Source: Pelagomonas calceolata (taxonomy: Eukaryota; Sar; Pelagophyceae; Pelagomonadales; Pelagomonadaceae). From it: a DNA stretch of 64,000 nucleotides. Below the pieces are notes generated by a model. The model worked only from the letters and a program-made list of their open reading frames with translations. It was not told where the DNA came from and did not search any database. The stretch covers positions 372,001 through 436,000 of the forward strand of contig CAKKNE010000001.1 in NCBI GenBank assembly GCA_918797485.1, read 5' to 3'. The position numbers were made by a program, and so were the translations under genes. This document shows, piece after piece, positions 18,422 to 28,404 of the stretch; position 1 is the first letter of the stretch; each line of letters begins with the position of its first letter.

Positions 18422-19897
18422 TTACACATCTTGATATTTTGTTCGTCGTCGTGGTGGACTCCCGGGAATGACGGGGTGCTTCGCCTGCCCTCGCTCGACG
18501 GTGATGCGCTCGCCGGCCGCGTAGGAGAAAAGAGCCGCAAACACAAAGAACACTGCCGACAGGAGCCATATACTGGCACCATTCAAGAACGTTTCCGTCG
18601 TGTTGAACAACGCCAGATAAATGCCCAATGCTGCAACGGACCCAAGCGTCGCGATCGCGTACAGCGCGCCCTGCAGATGGCCCTGCTTTCCTGGAGCTAT
18701 ATCGGGCGTGAGGAGCGCGAGGATCGCGGGGTACACACCACCGCCCGCCGTCGCGAGGATCGATAGACCGATGGCCGACGCGACCGTCGGTGAGGCCAAG
18801 CCCTCGAGCACACAACCGACCGCCGCGCTGAAGAGCATTAGAGCGATGGACTTCGCGTACCTTAACGACGAAGGGTAGAGTAATCGAGAGCCTATCAAAG
18901 CTCCTACCCCGGGTGAAATGGTGAACACCGCCAGATATACAGCAGCGGCCTGGGCGGACCAGTCGTACTTCGCCTGGCCCCAGAAGACGCACAGGTCCGT
19001 CACTCCTGTTAATGCGAAATATTGTAAGACATAAGAAGCAGTCAAATAGGTCGACCGCGTATCTCGCAACACCATAGCGACTGCTTGGGTTTGCGCCTTA
19101 ACGGCGACCATAGCGGAGTCCAGCGCCTCCGCGTAGGCGAAGGGTTTACTCGACGGCGCCGTCTCCGGCAGGTACGCGTACACAATCAGCGCCCCAACCA
19201 ACTGGAAGAAGCCGCACGACACGATAGCTAACCATGATGGTAATATAGCCCATAAACCATATCCGACACCGTAGCCTACTACTTCACCAGCACCAGCGAC
19301 GAACCATAGGGCCGTGACGGCGACCGCGAGTTCCTGGCGCACTTCCCCATCCAATGTTTCTGAAGCCGGCGTCGCGATGCGACGAAACAACCGCATGATC
19401 AGAATATCGTCCTCGCCGCCCGGCGGGGCTCCGTTGCTCACGCAGTCCACCAGTATTGTGATACTCACGGCCCACGTACAGCTAAAACAGCCCTGGATAA
19501 ATCCAGTAATAGCCCACCAGTACAAGTTCGGCCAGAATAACACCAGGAACACGACCGTGATGAGCATTTGGCACACCACAAAAACCGGCCGTCGCCCGGC
19601 CTGGTCCGTGGCCGCGCCCAGGATAGGCGTGCAGAGGACCTGGCCGATCGAGTACGCCGCCCACTCGGCCGTGGCCACGTTCGCCGCCGCGGCTGTCGAC
19701 ATGAAGAGCGCGAGGTAGAAGGGCGATACTACGGAGTAGGCGCCCCACGCGACCTTGTGCAGGAACTGGCTCGCGTAGACGCACCACCGCGCGTGGCGTA
19801 GCTCTCGTGCTTTTTCGGGCGTCAGTTTGTTATGCCTCGCGCGGTCGTAGGCCTCCTCGACGGAGTCGCCGAGGAGGGCCGCCGCCTCGTCGGCCAT
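18422..19897 (-). CDS. MFS transporter, TetA/HIAT1-like
   Basis: 491 residues with twelve predicted helices. An acidic cytoplasmic N-terminus (MADEAAALLGDSVEEAYDR) precedes helix 1. 'AAYSIGQVLCTPILGAATDQ' with 'AGRRPVFVVCQ' is the MFS motif A (G..aDr.GRR) in slightly altered form (ATDQAGRR). 'TGFIQGCFSCTWAVSITILVD' forms helix 4-5. A long loop 'RLFRRIATPASETLDGE' sits within the N-half. The C-half holds 'GVGALIGSRLL' and 'SILATAGGGVYPAILALL'. It resembles drug:H+ antiporter-1-like and HIAT1-like carriers; substrate unknown. The stop lies only 9 bp from the stop of the U-box gene, so their 3' ends nearly touch. Confidence 0.85.
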   Translation of the reverse strand: MADEAAALLGDSVEEAYDRARHNKLTPEKARELRHARWCVYASQFLHKVAWGAYSVVSPFYLALFMSTAAAANVATAEWAAYSIGQVLCTPILGAATDQAGRRPVFVVCQMLITVVFLVLFWPNLYWWAITGFIQGCFSCTWAVSITILVDCVSNGAPPGGEDDILIMRLFRRIATPASETLDGEVRQELAVAVTALWFVAGAGEVVGYGVGYGLWAILPSWLAIVSCGFFQLVGALIVYAYLPETAPSSKPFAYAEALDSAMVAVKAQTQAVAMVLRDTRSTYLTASYVLQYFALTGVTDLCVFWGQAKYDWSAQAAAVYLAVFTISPGVGALIGSRLLYPSSLRYAKSIALMLFSAAVGCVLEGLASPTVASAIGLSILATAGGGVYPAILALLTPDIAPGKQGHLQGALYAIATLGSVAALGIYLALFNTTETFLNGASIWLLSAVFFVFAALFSYAAGERITVERGQAKHPVIPGSPPRRRTKYQDV

Positions 19898-20248
19898 GGC
19901 GTCCTCCCGCTGGGCTACAGAGGGCCCAAGCTGCTCCTAAACAATGATGCGCGGGAGTCGCGTCGACGGCGTGCGGCGGGGCAGCCCCAGGGCCGCGGCG
20001 GATGCTCTTAAACTGCGTTCGAGGCTGCCAGTAGCGTGCCTACGGCAAGCGCTCGTCGCGGAGCGGAGGTGGAAAGCTGCTTTTCTCGTGTGGCTAAATG
20101 GCAGGCAGCCCGTCGTAGGGCCCTTGAGAGGGGTCCATGCGCCCTTCGGAGTTATCTTTAGTCGACTGCAGCTGCGTGCGGGTATCGCGAAGCTTCGGGT
20201 CTCACCATGAGTCAGGCCGCGTGCATCTGCTGCTAAACGCTGCCCAAG
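19898..20248. other. Divergent intergenic region, MFS / ankyrin gene
   Basis: 351 bp. An 88-codon frame on the + strand has no recognisable content. Nothing else is seen. Confidence 0.4.
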
Positions 20249-20968
20249 ATGGCGACCGTTGACCGGGACAATTACAAGCTAGATTCGTGGTGTTTCCACG
20301 TTAAAGACGCCGCGCGTGATGGCCGCACACAATATGTGTTGGAGCAGCTTGAGAGGCACGGCCTGAGAGACACTGCATGTAACATCCTCCTTACGTGCTG
20401 TGCCGCCGGATCAATCAGATCAGACCACGTCGACCTAGCCCGCGCGCTCCTTGACCGGGGAGCGGATCCGAACCTGCGCGGCAGAGCATTGACGCCGCTG
20501 AATTATGCAGCCCGAGGCCTCGGTACTGGCAGCGTCGATATGGTCGCACTCCTCCTCGATGCGGGTGGAAGGGTTGCGACAAACTCTTCGGGCACTTCTC
20601 CACTCGTGTCCGCGATTCGTGGTTTCGAGGCCTCGGAGTGCCATCTCAATTGTCGGAGAATCGTGCAAATGCTACTGCGCGCCGGCGCGCCGCTCTCTGG
20701 GCTAATCGTAGATCAACTCGAGAGAGTTCGCCCCGGGGAAATCTGCGAGCATTTTCTCGCGACCAGACAACTGATCCTCGACGTACACGTAGCCGGGAGC
20801 CCGCGAGCCTACAGGATGCTGCGGCGAAAACAGGTCTTACTCCTACGCAGCCTCGCGCTCAAAGGCCGCGCCGAGCCCCGCGACGCCCGGATGACGTTCC
20901 TCGTGGAGTCCCCAAACGAGATCGCCTGGAAGGTCCTCGAGTACTGGCGCACGGAGCTAGACTGTTAA
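20249..20968 (+). CDS. Ankyrin-repeat protein
   Basis: 239 residues with about three ankyrin repeats: 'SDHVDLARALLDRGADPNLRG', 'LTPLNYAARGLGTGSVDMVALLLDAGG', 'SPLVSAIRGFEA...CRRIVQMLLRAGAP'. The C-terminus 'QVLLLRSLALKGRAEP' with 'FLVESPNEIAWKVLEYWR' is a short helical cap. I associate that cap with ankyrin proteins of pelagophytes; it may be an F-box- or SOCS-like hook (weak inference). No catalytic domain is present. The stop lies 8 bp from the stop of the WD40 gene on the other strand. Confidence 0.75.
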   Translation: MATVDRDNYKLDSWCFHVKDAARDGRTQYVLEQLERHGLRDTACNILLTCCAAGSIRSDHVDLARALLDRGADPNLRGRALTPLNYAARGLGTGSVDMVALLLDAGGRVATNSSGTSPLVSAIRGFEASECHLNCRRIVQMLLRAGAPLSGLIVDQLERVRPGEICEHFLATRQLILDVHVAGSPRAYRMLRRKQVLLLRSLALKGRAEPRDARMTFLVESPNEIAWKVLEYWRTELDC

Positions 20969-20976
20969 CTGTATGT

Positions 20977-22338
20977 TTAGAAGGGCCAGTCCCCCTCCAC
21001 CGCGACCCGCGGTCGCGCCTCCACCGCTGGGGGAGGCGTCGGCGGCGCCGCGTTCTCGTCGACGCAAGCTACTGAAGTCTCCCGCGCCGCGTCCCAGACG
21101 ACGGCCGCGCGCGCGCCCCGCGCCGCCGTCACCAACCGCTGACCGTCGGCGAGGAACGCCAGCGCGTGTGCCTCGTACGCCGCCTCGCCTCTAAATGAAC
21201 CGCGCGCCTCGCCCGCGCCCCTCCGCAGTTCTAGACCGTCGTCGTCGGCCACGGCGACGACGCCCTTCATGTTCGACGCCACGCACCTTCCCTCGGCAAA
21301 GCCGCTGCGCCAGGCCCACGGTTCAGGACCGGGCAGGTCCTCGACCCGAAATAACCGCCGCGTCCGCCGCCCGTCGAGCCGCCAGTAGTCCACAACCCCA
21401 TCATCTCCTCGCGTCCTGAACACTAACCGACGCTTGGCGTCTCTCCCAAAGTCGGCCGCTATCACACAAGCACCGGACCCGCTCCTGAGTGAAGCCAAAG
21501 CTCTTTCTTCGTCTAGGACCACGACGTCGCCTCGGCGAGAACAGGCCGCTATCAGCTTCGAATCCGGCGACGCACTGATCGAAGTCACGGGGCACTTGAA
21601 GACGTTGTGGGTTCGTACGATATCTAGGGACGAGGCGTCCAATATGGAAACGGTGCCCTGGTCACTCCCGACGAACAAGTACCGCCCCTTCTCGTCGTAT
21701 TTTATAGCAGAACCACAACTTTCCAGGGAAGTATGACGCAGTTTTGAGCCCTGGTCCGCGTCCCAGGTGATGACTCTGCTATCGGAACCGCACGTCGCGA
21801 AGACACTTTGTGAAGGGTGCGCCGCGAGGCATCTTATCGTATCAAAATGACCGCTCACGACGACAGCAGCGACCTTCGATTGATCCACAGTCTTCGCCGG
21901 TGAGCGGCAGATACTCTTTTTGTCGTCGGCCCCGGGCACGCAAGTGAGTACGGTACCCCGCTCCGTCGCACATAAAGCGTAGTCGTCCTCAGAATCATCA
22001 ATGAGACAGCACTTGACCACGGTGCCGTTCTTCAACAGCCGGCAGCGCCCCGCGCTCGACAACTGCTCGCCGGCCCACCTTCTGACGCACCCGTCGCTGC
22101 CCGACGTGACCGCAACACATAAAGAGCCCCTTTGGACAGCATCTATAGAAGCCACAGAACCTTCATGGGCCGCGAAGGTTGCCACTTCATGTTTCTCTCG
22201 GAAGACGCGGACGCGCCCATCCGTACCAGCCACTAAACACGTTTTTGCGGAGCGCGGGTCGAAGGCCACGCAAGTAAATGCTGACGGTCTTTTAGCGTTC
22301 GGCGGGAAGCGTGCTTCACTACGTTTGAGACCACCACC
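20977..22338 (-). CDS. EML/EMAP-like WD40 protein, 5' end missing
   Basis: The frame is readable from about 22338 to the stop at 20977 (about 450 residues), but there is no ATG before the in-frame stop inside the tandem array upstream. 'CVAFDPRSAKTCLVAGTDGR' opens the first WD repeat visible. 'VVSGHFDTIRCLAAHPSQSV' with 'FATCGSDSRVITWDAD', 'SCGSAIKYDEKGRYLFVGSD' and 'GTVSILDASSLDIV' are typical of the EMAP-like microtubule-associated family, whose normal proteins carry an N-terminal HELP domain that I do not find. Either the start exon lies beyond the 100-bp array (a possible acceptor, GTCAG, lies at about 22283) or the gene is truncated at the array. About nine WD repeats remain. Confidence 0.7.
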   Translation of the reverse strand, partial: GGGLKRSEARFPPNAKRPSAFTCVAFDPRSAKTCLVAGTDGRVRVFREKHEVATFAAHEGSVASIDAVQRGSLCVAVTSGSDGCVRRWAGEQLSSAGRCRLLKNGTVVKCCLIDDSEDDYALCATERGTVLTCVPGADDKKSICRSPAKTVDQSKVAAVVVSGHFDTIRCLAAHPSQSVFATCGSDSRVITWDADQGSKLRHTSLESCGSAIKYDEKGRYLFVGSDQGTVSILDASSLDIVRTHNVFKCPVTSISASPDSKLIAACSRRGDVVVLDEERALASLRSGSGACVIAADFGRDAKRRLVFRTRGDDGVVDYWRLDGRRTRRLFRVEDLPGPEPWAWRSGFAEGRCVASNMKGVVAVADDDGLELRRGAGEARGSFRGEAAYEAHALAFLADGQRLVTAARGARAAVVWDAARETSVACVDENAAPPTPPPAVEARPRVAVEGDWPF

Positions 22339-22340
22339 CT

Positions 22341-23090
22341 TCCGGGCCCGAACCCACAGCGATCCTAACCTCCGAAGGGCCTTAGTAGTCTTAGGTCTTC
22401 TTGGAAAGGGCTGGAAGGGCCCTTCGGGCCCTTCGGGCCCTCCGGGCCCGAACCCACAGCGATCCTAACCTCCGAAGAGGCTTAGTAGTCTAAGGTTTTC
22501 TTGGAAAGGGCTGGAAGGGCCCTTCGGGCCCTTCGGGCCCTCCGGGCCCGAACCCACAGCGATCCTAACCTCCGAAGGGGCTTAGTAGTCTAAGGTTTTC
22601 TTGGAAAGGGCTGGAAGGGCCCTTCGGGCCCTTCGGGCCCTCCGGGCCCGAACCCACAGCGATCCTAACCTCCGAAGAGGCTTAGTAGTCTAAGGTTTTC
22701 TTGGAAAGGGCTGGAAGGGCCCTTCGGGCCCTTCGGGCCCTCCGGGCCCGAACCCACAGTGATCCTAACCTCCGAAGGGGCTTAGTAGTCTTAGGTTTTC
22801 TTGGAAAGGGCTGGAAGGGCCCTTCGGGCCCTTCGGGCCCTCCGGGCCCGAACCCACAGTGATCCTAACCTCCGAAGGGGCTTAGTAGTCTTAGGTTTTC
22901 TTGGAAAGGGCTGGAAGGGCCCTTCGGGCCCTTCGGGCCCTCCGGGCCCGAACCCACAGTGATCCTAACCTCCGAAGGGGCTTAGTAGTCTTAGGTATTC
23001 TTGGAAAGGGCTGGAAGGGCCCTTCGGGCCCTCCGGGCCCTCCGGGCCCGAACCCATCCGAAAGGGCTTAGTAGTCTTAGGTTTTCTTCT
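22341..23090. repeat. 100-bp tandem repeat array, eight units
   Basis: Unit starts (TCCGGGCCCGAACCCA) fall at 22341, 22441, 22541, 22641, 22741, 22841, 22941 and 23041, so the period is exactly 100 bp; the last unit is truncated and altered. Each unit contains a run of overlapping GGGCCC palindromes (GGGCCCTTCGGGCCC), able to form stable hairpins on either strand. It also has a unique half (GATCCTAACCTCCGAAG, then CTTAGTAGTCT and AGGTTTTCTTGGAAAGGG). Units differ at only a few positions. There are no unique spacers, so this is not a CRISPR array. It is a minisatellite directly at the 5' side of the WD40 gene. Confidence 0.95.
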
Positions 23091-23177
23091 GCACTTGGTA
23101 ACTGACGGTCACCAGCATCACTGGCTTGCCGCCCGGGTCCCGCACCGCGTACCCCAAAGCATTAACAACAACAACTT

Positions 23178-24735
23178 TTACTCGAGCAACACCAACGCAT
23201 CGCCTCTCTGCATTCGCCCGCGTAGTACCATCTCGTCAATACCCCGCGTTGAGTTGCCGTAGGAAACTCTATTTGTGTTTTCTGGATAAGTAGCCTCCGC
23301 CAGCAACAGAGCGCCTGCTGCGAACGGAACTTGTGACACCGCGAACAACACCGCGAGAGACGACGGCTCCGCAATTAAATCAATAACTCCGAAAGCCAAG
23401 CAAGCACACATGAACGCTGCGAACGCCCACGCCCCGGCCACAACGTCCGTCTCGGCGTAGCGCGAGTCTCGCAAAACCGAAAACGACTCACGGAGTTTCG
23501 TGCTTCCCGCACCGCCGTTTTGAGCGAGTGAATCGGGTAAAGCACCATACACGAGAAGTCCCGTCGCACCCACAATGTAGACACCGGCGACTGCATATAA
23601 GATAGGCACGACGTCCCCCGGATGCGCTGCGATAGCAGCCGCCGCGCCAGCAAGAAATGTCGGCGCACCTACGCCAAGGCCGTACGCTCCAACTAACACG
23701 GCGCTGTCGGTACAGTAGCGCTCTACAAAGACCAGTGCACCGCGGCGCAGACCTCCATCAGCGGCATCGGCCTCTGCCTTCTTTGCGAGCGCGAGGACGT
23801 TTTCAGGATAGGATCCCTGCACCAGAGCTCCTGATCCCAGCAGCCAGAGCAATGCGGATGCCAGGTAAAGCTGATTGGGCAGTACATCAATCGAGTCCGC
23901 CGCAGCGACCACCACGAAGCAGTAAATCACGTACAGGACACCGCCGAGCACGAGCAGCGCGCTGGCGACCTACGCGTGGATCTGAGTTGTGGATGCGCGC
24001 AGTCGACGCAAATATTGATTGATTGACACGGACAGCGACCTGTTGATCAGTCCCGACGTGCCGCGCACGCCACCTTTCAAACCACGGACGCGCGGCTGCA
24101 TCGCGAAGGCGCGCGTCGAGCGTCGCTTCCGCAGCAGCGCGCCGAGCAGCGGCGACCTCGGCACCGCCGACCGCGACGGCACGCGTATTCCTTAGTTTCA
24201 CTTCGACGGCGTCGAAGAGTGGTTCGCTTGCCGATGCGACGCTCAAGCTGCCCGAAATCCTCAGTCGTCTGGTCGCCACAGCCGCCGCCGACGAATACTT
24301 CTCGTCCATCAGCGCCTCGAAGACCTGTTCGCTTGCGTACGTAACACACGCGTCCACCGCAGGCCGCTCGAGGCAGCTCTCGATCTCGACGGCAACGCTG
24401 CACGAAGAGTCGACAGTGACGATAGTCCAGGACGCGTCTCTACCCACACGAAACGCGAGCCGTCGGTCCGCCAGCGTTTGGGGCGCCTCCAGGCCCATCA
24501 TCGCTTCCCAGCACGTAACGCTCAGCGACGAATCGCGCTCGAGGAGCGACAGCGGCGGCGTCTCGGAGGGCTCGGTGTTTGGTTGTCGCCGCCGTCGTCG
24601 AAACCAGCTCGCCACGCGCTGGCGCTTGCCCGTGCGCGCGGCTTGAGCAATCAGTGCGGACGACGCACGTCGCGGCGGCTGCACGAGGCCATGAGTGCTG
24701 TGCTGCAAAAGCAGTGTGAGTAGTTGCAACCGCAT
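23178..24735 (-). CDS. SCP2-like domain plus multi-pass membrane protein
   Basis: Two exons, 24735-24040 and 23969-23178, over a 70-nt intron (GTCGCTG...CGTAG) in phase 0 on both sides; 495 residues. The N-terminus (MRLQLLTLLLQHSTHG) is a signal or transit peptide. About 75-165 resembles an SCP2 sterol-carrier fold: 'ASWTIVTVDSSCSVAVEIES', 'YASEQVFEALMDEKYSS', 'ATRRLRISGSLSVASASEPL'. Exon 2 encodes six or so helices arranged as two similar halves, each ending in YPEN ('GSYPENVLALA' and 'ATYPENTNRVS'). Lipid binding is inferred. The gene model depends on the intron: the two parts are in different frames, and without it exon 2 would lack an ATG. Confidence 0.65.
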
Positions 24736-24989
24736 GACGAGTGCCACCGCTGCGTGTAGCGCTGTATTGGGATGATATATTTCAAATCATTACTGCAGAA
24801 TCGCCTGTGCACTCGCGCAGAGCCGAGTCCGTGCAAAAATGCTGTAAACCCCGAGCCTGCACAGCTGCATGCATGCGGTTTTGGCACGCGTGAGCCAGCA
24901 TAGATCAAAAAGCGAGGCTGAGCGGTCGCGCTACAGTCCTATCAGCTGATCCCAGCAGTTCACCAGAGTCGGCACGACCTTTGCACGCT

Positions 24990-26129
24990 ATGCGATGCTG
25001 CCTGGTGCTTGCGCTGGCCAATGCACTGCTGCCGCCGACAACACATGTGCGCAGCAGACACTGGCTGTACGCCGAGCGCCGCGTCTGGCAGTCTCGCAAG
25101 CTCGGATCGATCGACGCGCTCCAACTCGCGACCGCTCCAATTGACGACGCTGCCGCGGACGCCTGCACGATCGCGGTGCGCGCCATTGGTCTGAATTACG
25201 CAGATATCTTCTCCGTGCTTGGTCTCTACAGCGCTGCCAACGAAGTGCTCGCGGCGGCGCCGACAAGCAGCGGCTTCGTGCCAGGGCTAGAATTCGCGGG
25301 CGTCGTCGAGGACGCGGGCCCGGAGGCTCCGTACAAAAGCGGCGACCGCGTCTTCGGCTTCACGCGCTTCGGCGCCTACGCCGACCGCCTCACGCAGCGC
25401 GCGGCGTTCCTGAGGAAGATCCCGGACGGCTGGTCCTTCGCCGAGGCCGCGTCAGTTATGGTACAAGGGATGACGGCTTACTACGGCCTCGTCGAGCTCG
25501 GTAACGCGAAAAAGGGCTCGCGCGTCCTCGTCGAATCGGCTGCCGGTGGGGTCGGCCTGCAGACGCTCGAGATCTGCGCAAAGCTCGGCTGCCGCGCCGC
25601 CGCGGTCGTCGGCTCGGATGCGAAGGCGGACGTCGTGCGCGCGAGGCATCCCGAAGTCAAGGACATAATCGTTCGGGAATCCACGCCTGACGCCGCGTAC
25701 CGTGCCGCGCTCGACTCATTCGGCTTGATCGACGTCGTCATGGAGTCGCTGGGAGGCCCGTGGTTCGACGAGGGACTGTCGCGCCTCGCGCCTCGCGGCA
25801 GGCTGATCCACTTTGGAGCGACGGCCGCCTACGGTGCGGCACGCGGCGGCCTGCTCAAGTGGCCGGGCCTTGTCGCGGCCTACTTGCGACGGCCACGCGT
25901 CGATCCCGGGGAGCTGACGTCGACGAATCGAGCGGTCTTTGGCTTCAATTTAATCTGGCTGACGGGTGAGGAAGATTACTTGGCAGAGGTCCTCGACGGC
26001 ATGGCCGGCGTGCTCCTCGACCGGCCACCACTCGTCGGCCGGACCTTCGCCTTCGACGCGCTCCCCGACGCGCTCCGTCACCTGCAGAGCGGGTCCTCAA
26101 CAGGAAAAGTCGTCGTTGTTGTAGAGTAG
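24990..26129 (+). CDS. VAT1-like zinc-independent medium-chain reductase
   Basis: 379 residues from the ATG at 24990. A hydrophobic N-terminus (MRCCLVLALANALLPPTTHV) suggests organelle or secretory targeting. The GroES-like half contains 'RAIGLNYADIFSVLGLYSA', 'FVPGLEFAGVVEDAGPEA' and 'GDRVFGFTRFGAYAD'. The Rossmann half begins 'GSRVLVESAAGGVGLQTLEI' (AAGGVG NADPH loop). 'TNRAVFGFNLIWLTGE' and 'GRTFAFDALPDALRHLQSGS' with 'TGKVVV' close the fold. The catalytic-zinc ligands of alcohol dehydrogenases are absent, as in quinone oxidoreductases and VAT-1. Expected activity: NADPH-dependent reduction of quinones or enones. It converges on the KIF-binding protein gene with 22 bp between stops. Confidence 0.9.
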   Translation: MRCCLVLALANALLPPTTHVRSRHWLYAERRVWQSRKLGSIDALQLATAPIDDAAADACTIAVRAIGLNYADIFSVLGLYSAANEVLAAAPTSSGFVPGLEFAGVVEDAGPEAPYKSGDRVFGFTRFGAYADRLTQRAAFLRKIPDGWSFAEAASVMVQGMTAYYGLVELGNAKKGSRVLVESAAGGVGLQTLEICAKLGCRAAAVVGSDAKADVVRARHPEVKDIIVRESTPDAAYRAALDSFGLIDVVMESLGGPWFDEGLSRLAPRGRLIHFGATAAYGAARGGLLKWPGLVAAYLRRPRVDPGELTSTNRAVFGFNLIWLTGEEDYLAEVLDGMAGVLLDRPPLVGRTFAFDALPDALRHLQSGSSTGKVVVVVE

Positions 26130-26151
26130 TTGTGTGTTTGACTTTACAAAA

Positions 26152-28123
26152 TTAAAAATCCTCCAGCACGCCTCCCGTGGTCCGGACGTGGTGGATCTTC
26201 GTGGGCAGCAGGTGGATCATCTGCTCGCAGAGGTCCAGCTCCCGCGCGAAGAAGTCCTCCGGCAAATTGCGGGCCTTCTTCGCCGCCGCCGCGTCGGCGA
26301 CGCACTGCTTGTAGCGTCGCAGCGAGTCCTCGGCGTGGCGCACGTCGCCCGGGATCGCGACGAAGCGCTTGCCCCGGAGCCGCGCGGCGACGAACTGCGC
26401 GTTCATGTACGCCTCGACGTCCGACTCCGCGAGGCGCTCAATCGCGGACCGCGGCGTGTCGCCCGGCTGCGTCCGCGCGTCGCCCGCGCACTGTTTTAGA
26501 AAGTCGTCGAAGACGTCGCACGTTCGATCCTTGAGCGCCTCGAGCGCCTGCTGCCGCTCCCGCAGGGCTTGGCCGGAGTAGCGCCGCAGGCGCTCGGCCT
26601 TGGCCTCCACGATGGCCGCCAGGACCTGGGCGACCTCGTAGCCGAGCGTGGCGCGCAGGTCGCGGTACGCATCGGCCTGGAGCGCGTCCCGCAGCGGGTC
26701 GAGGCAGGCCACGCGCCGCCGGCGCATCTGCTGGAGCCGCGCGTAGTCCGGCTCTTTCAGACTCACGAGCTTCCAGCACGTCGACTCGAGCCGCGCGAGG
26801 TCGACGTGCTCGGTCACAAAGCCGTCCAAAACGTAGTAGCTCCGCGCGCGCCGCAAAGCGCGCAGCGCCGCCCGGAAGGCGAGGCGTAGGTCGCCGCCAA
26901 TACCGTCCACCAGATCCGGCGACCGCTCCGGCGCGCCGAGCGACCGAAAGTCGGCCGCGAGTGTCGCCGCGGGCGGCTTTGGCGGGGCGGCGCCGTCCTC
27001 CACTTCGGCGAGTATCGAGAGCCAGCCGACCTGTGCGTGCGTATTGTGTGAGTGTTGTTTTCTCTCAGTGAGCGTCCTTCTCTGTACAGGTAGCGACGGT
27101 GCGACGCGTCGCGATGAAAGACTCCGCCCGACTCGCGTGCGCCTGCGCCCAGCACTTGTGCGCGTCCGCGACGACGCTGCCGCGCGGCTCGTCCGGGTCG
27201 TCGTCGACACCGTCGAGCCGCGCCGCGGCGACGCCGGCGCGGCAGCAGCTCATCGCGTCGAGGACGGCGCCCTGGTCCACGAAGAAGCGCGCGAGGCCGA
27301 CGCAGTTCTTGGCCCAGTCCAGAGGCGTGACGCCGTCGAAGGACGGCGTGGGGCCCACGAGCTGGCGCTCGAGCGTCTGCGCGCAGTAGTTCGCGCTGGC
27401 CGCGCCGTCGCCGAGCGACGCGCAGACCTGGGCGAGGTAGTAGATCGTCTTCGTCTCGGCCTCGCGCAGCGTGTCCGCGGAGAAGCCGGCGCCGCCCGGG
27501 AGCGACGGCAGGCGCTCGAGCGCCTCGGCGGCCTTGAGGAGCCGAAAGGCGCGGCGCGGCTGCTCGCGGCCCTGCCAGAGCACGGCCGCGCCATTGAGCG
27601 CGCGCAGCGCCGCCGCGCCGAGTTCGGCGCCCCGGGCGTGCTTCGGCGCGCCCACCAGGGCCGCGTCGCGGACGCACGCCGCACTCGCTACGGCGATGTC
27701 TTCCGCCGTCTCCTCGTCGGCAGCCGCCGCTTGCAGTCGCGCCTCCTCCGATGCGTCCTCGTCGCCGTGGTCGCCCGAGTCGTCGAGCGCCTCGGCGCCG
27801 GGCGCCAGCGCCGCGAGCGCGCGCGCGTAGCAGGGGTCCGCCGCGTGCGGCTCCTCGACGTCGTAGCCAATGTCGCCCAGCGCCGCCTCGCACTCGCCGA
27901 GCAGGGCGCGGACCCAGGGCGTTGTGGTGCCGGCGCCCGGCAGCGCGGCTTCTAAAACCTGGCAGCGCTCCTGGAGCAGCTTGCGCGCCGCGTACTTGTG
28001 CTCGAACGGCGTCTTTTCAGGCGCCGGCAGCACGTTCAGGCGCTCGGCCTCCGCTAGCGTTTCGTCCTGCGCTTTCGCTACGGCGCTCGCATCGAAAGAT
28101 GCGGCGGCGTTGAGTGCGGCCAT
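26152..28123 (-). CDS. KIFBP: KIF-binding protein (KBP/KIFBP) homologue
   Basis: Two exons, 28123-27098 and 27030-26152, over a 67-nt intron (GTCGCTACC...GCACAG), phase 0 both sides; 634 residues against about 620 in human. The start MAALNAAASFDASAVAK is the first ATG of the conserved part. Exon 1 is all-helical TPR-like: 'EHKYAARKLLQERCQVL', 'AFRLLKAAEALERLPSLPG', 'KTIYYLAQVCASLGDGAASA', 'DWAKNCVGLARFFVDQGAVL'. Exon 2 ends with the family's C-terminal signature 'FFARELDLCEQMIHLLPTKI'. KBP binds kinesin motor domains and blocks microtubule attachment. A poly-acidic insert (DSGDHGDEDASEEA) lies near residue 115. Confidence 0.85.
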
Positions 28124-28404
28124 TTGTAGTTTCGAGCAAAGGTGCTTACAACCGGTGCTCACAGGTGGATGCACGGCTGCCGGTGCTAAAGGAGAACTAC
28201 TGTCGAGCCTGCTCACGAACGGTGGCGCTTTATTTCCACCGCTATGGGCAATTTTTGTGTAAGCGAAACCCGTCACCAGAAAACCCGCGTGAGACACGAT
28301 TGACAGTCTCGATCCACCACGTCCGGGCGGGGGGGAGCCTGCTGGAGGATATTAATTTTGTCAGTCATCATGGTTTCTTATTCGTCATGGGGGCTGAGCA
28401 TTCT

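Noticed and set aside
22341-23090. CRISPR-like array
   Set aside because: The whole 100-bp unit repeats, with no unique spacers, in a eukaryotic genome. It is a minisatellite.
23091-23177. Short coding-like minus stretch reading VRDPGGKPVMLVTVSYQV before a stop
   Set aside because: The frame opens only about 50 codons upstream, lies within the 3' end of the SCP2/membrane gene in another frame, and has no splice partner I can justify.
26814-27955. Long + and minus open frames of 300-360 codons over the KIF-binding protein gene
   Set aside because: Arg/Ala/Gly-rich shadows of GC-rich codons. The frame with KBP motifs and correct splice phases is elsewhere.
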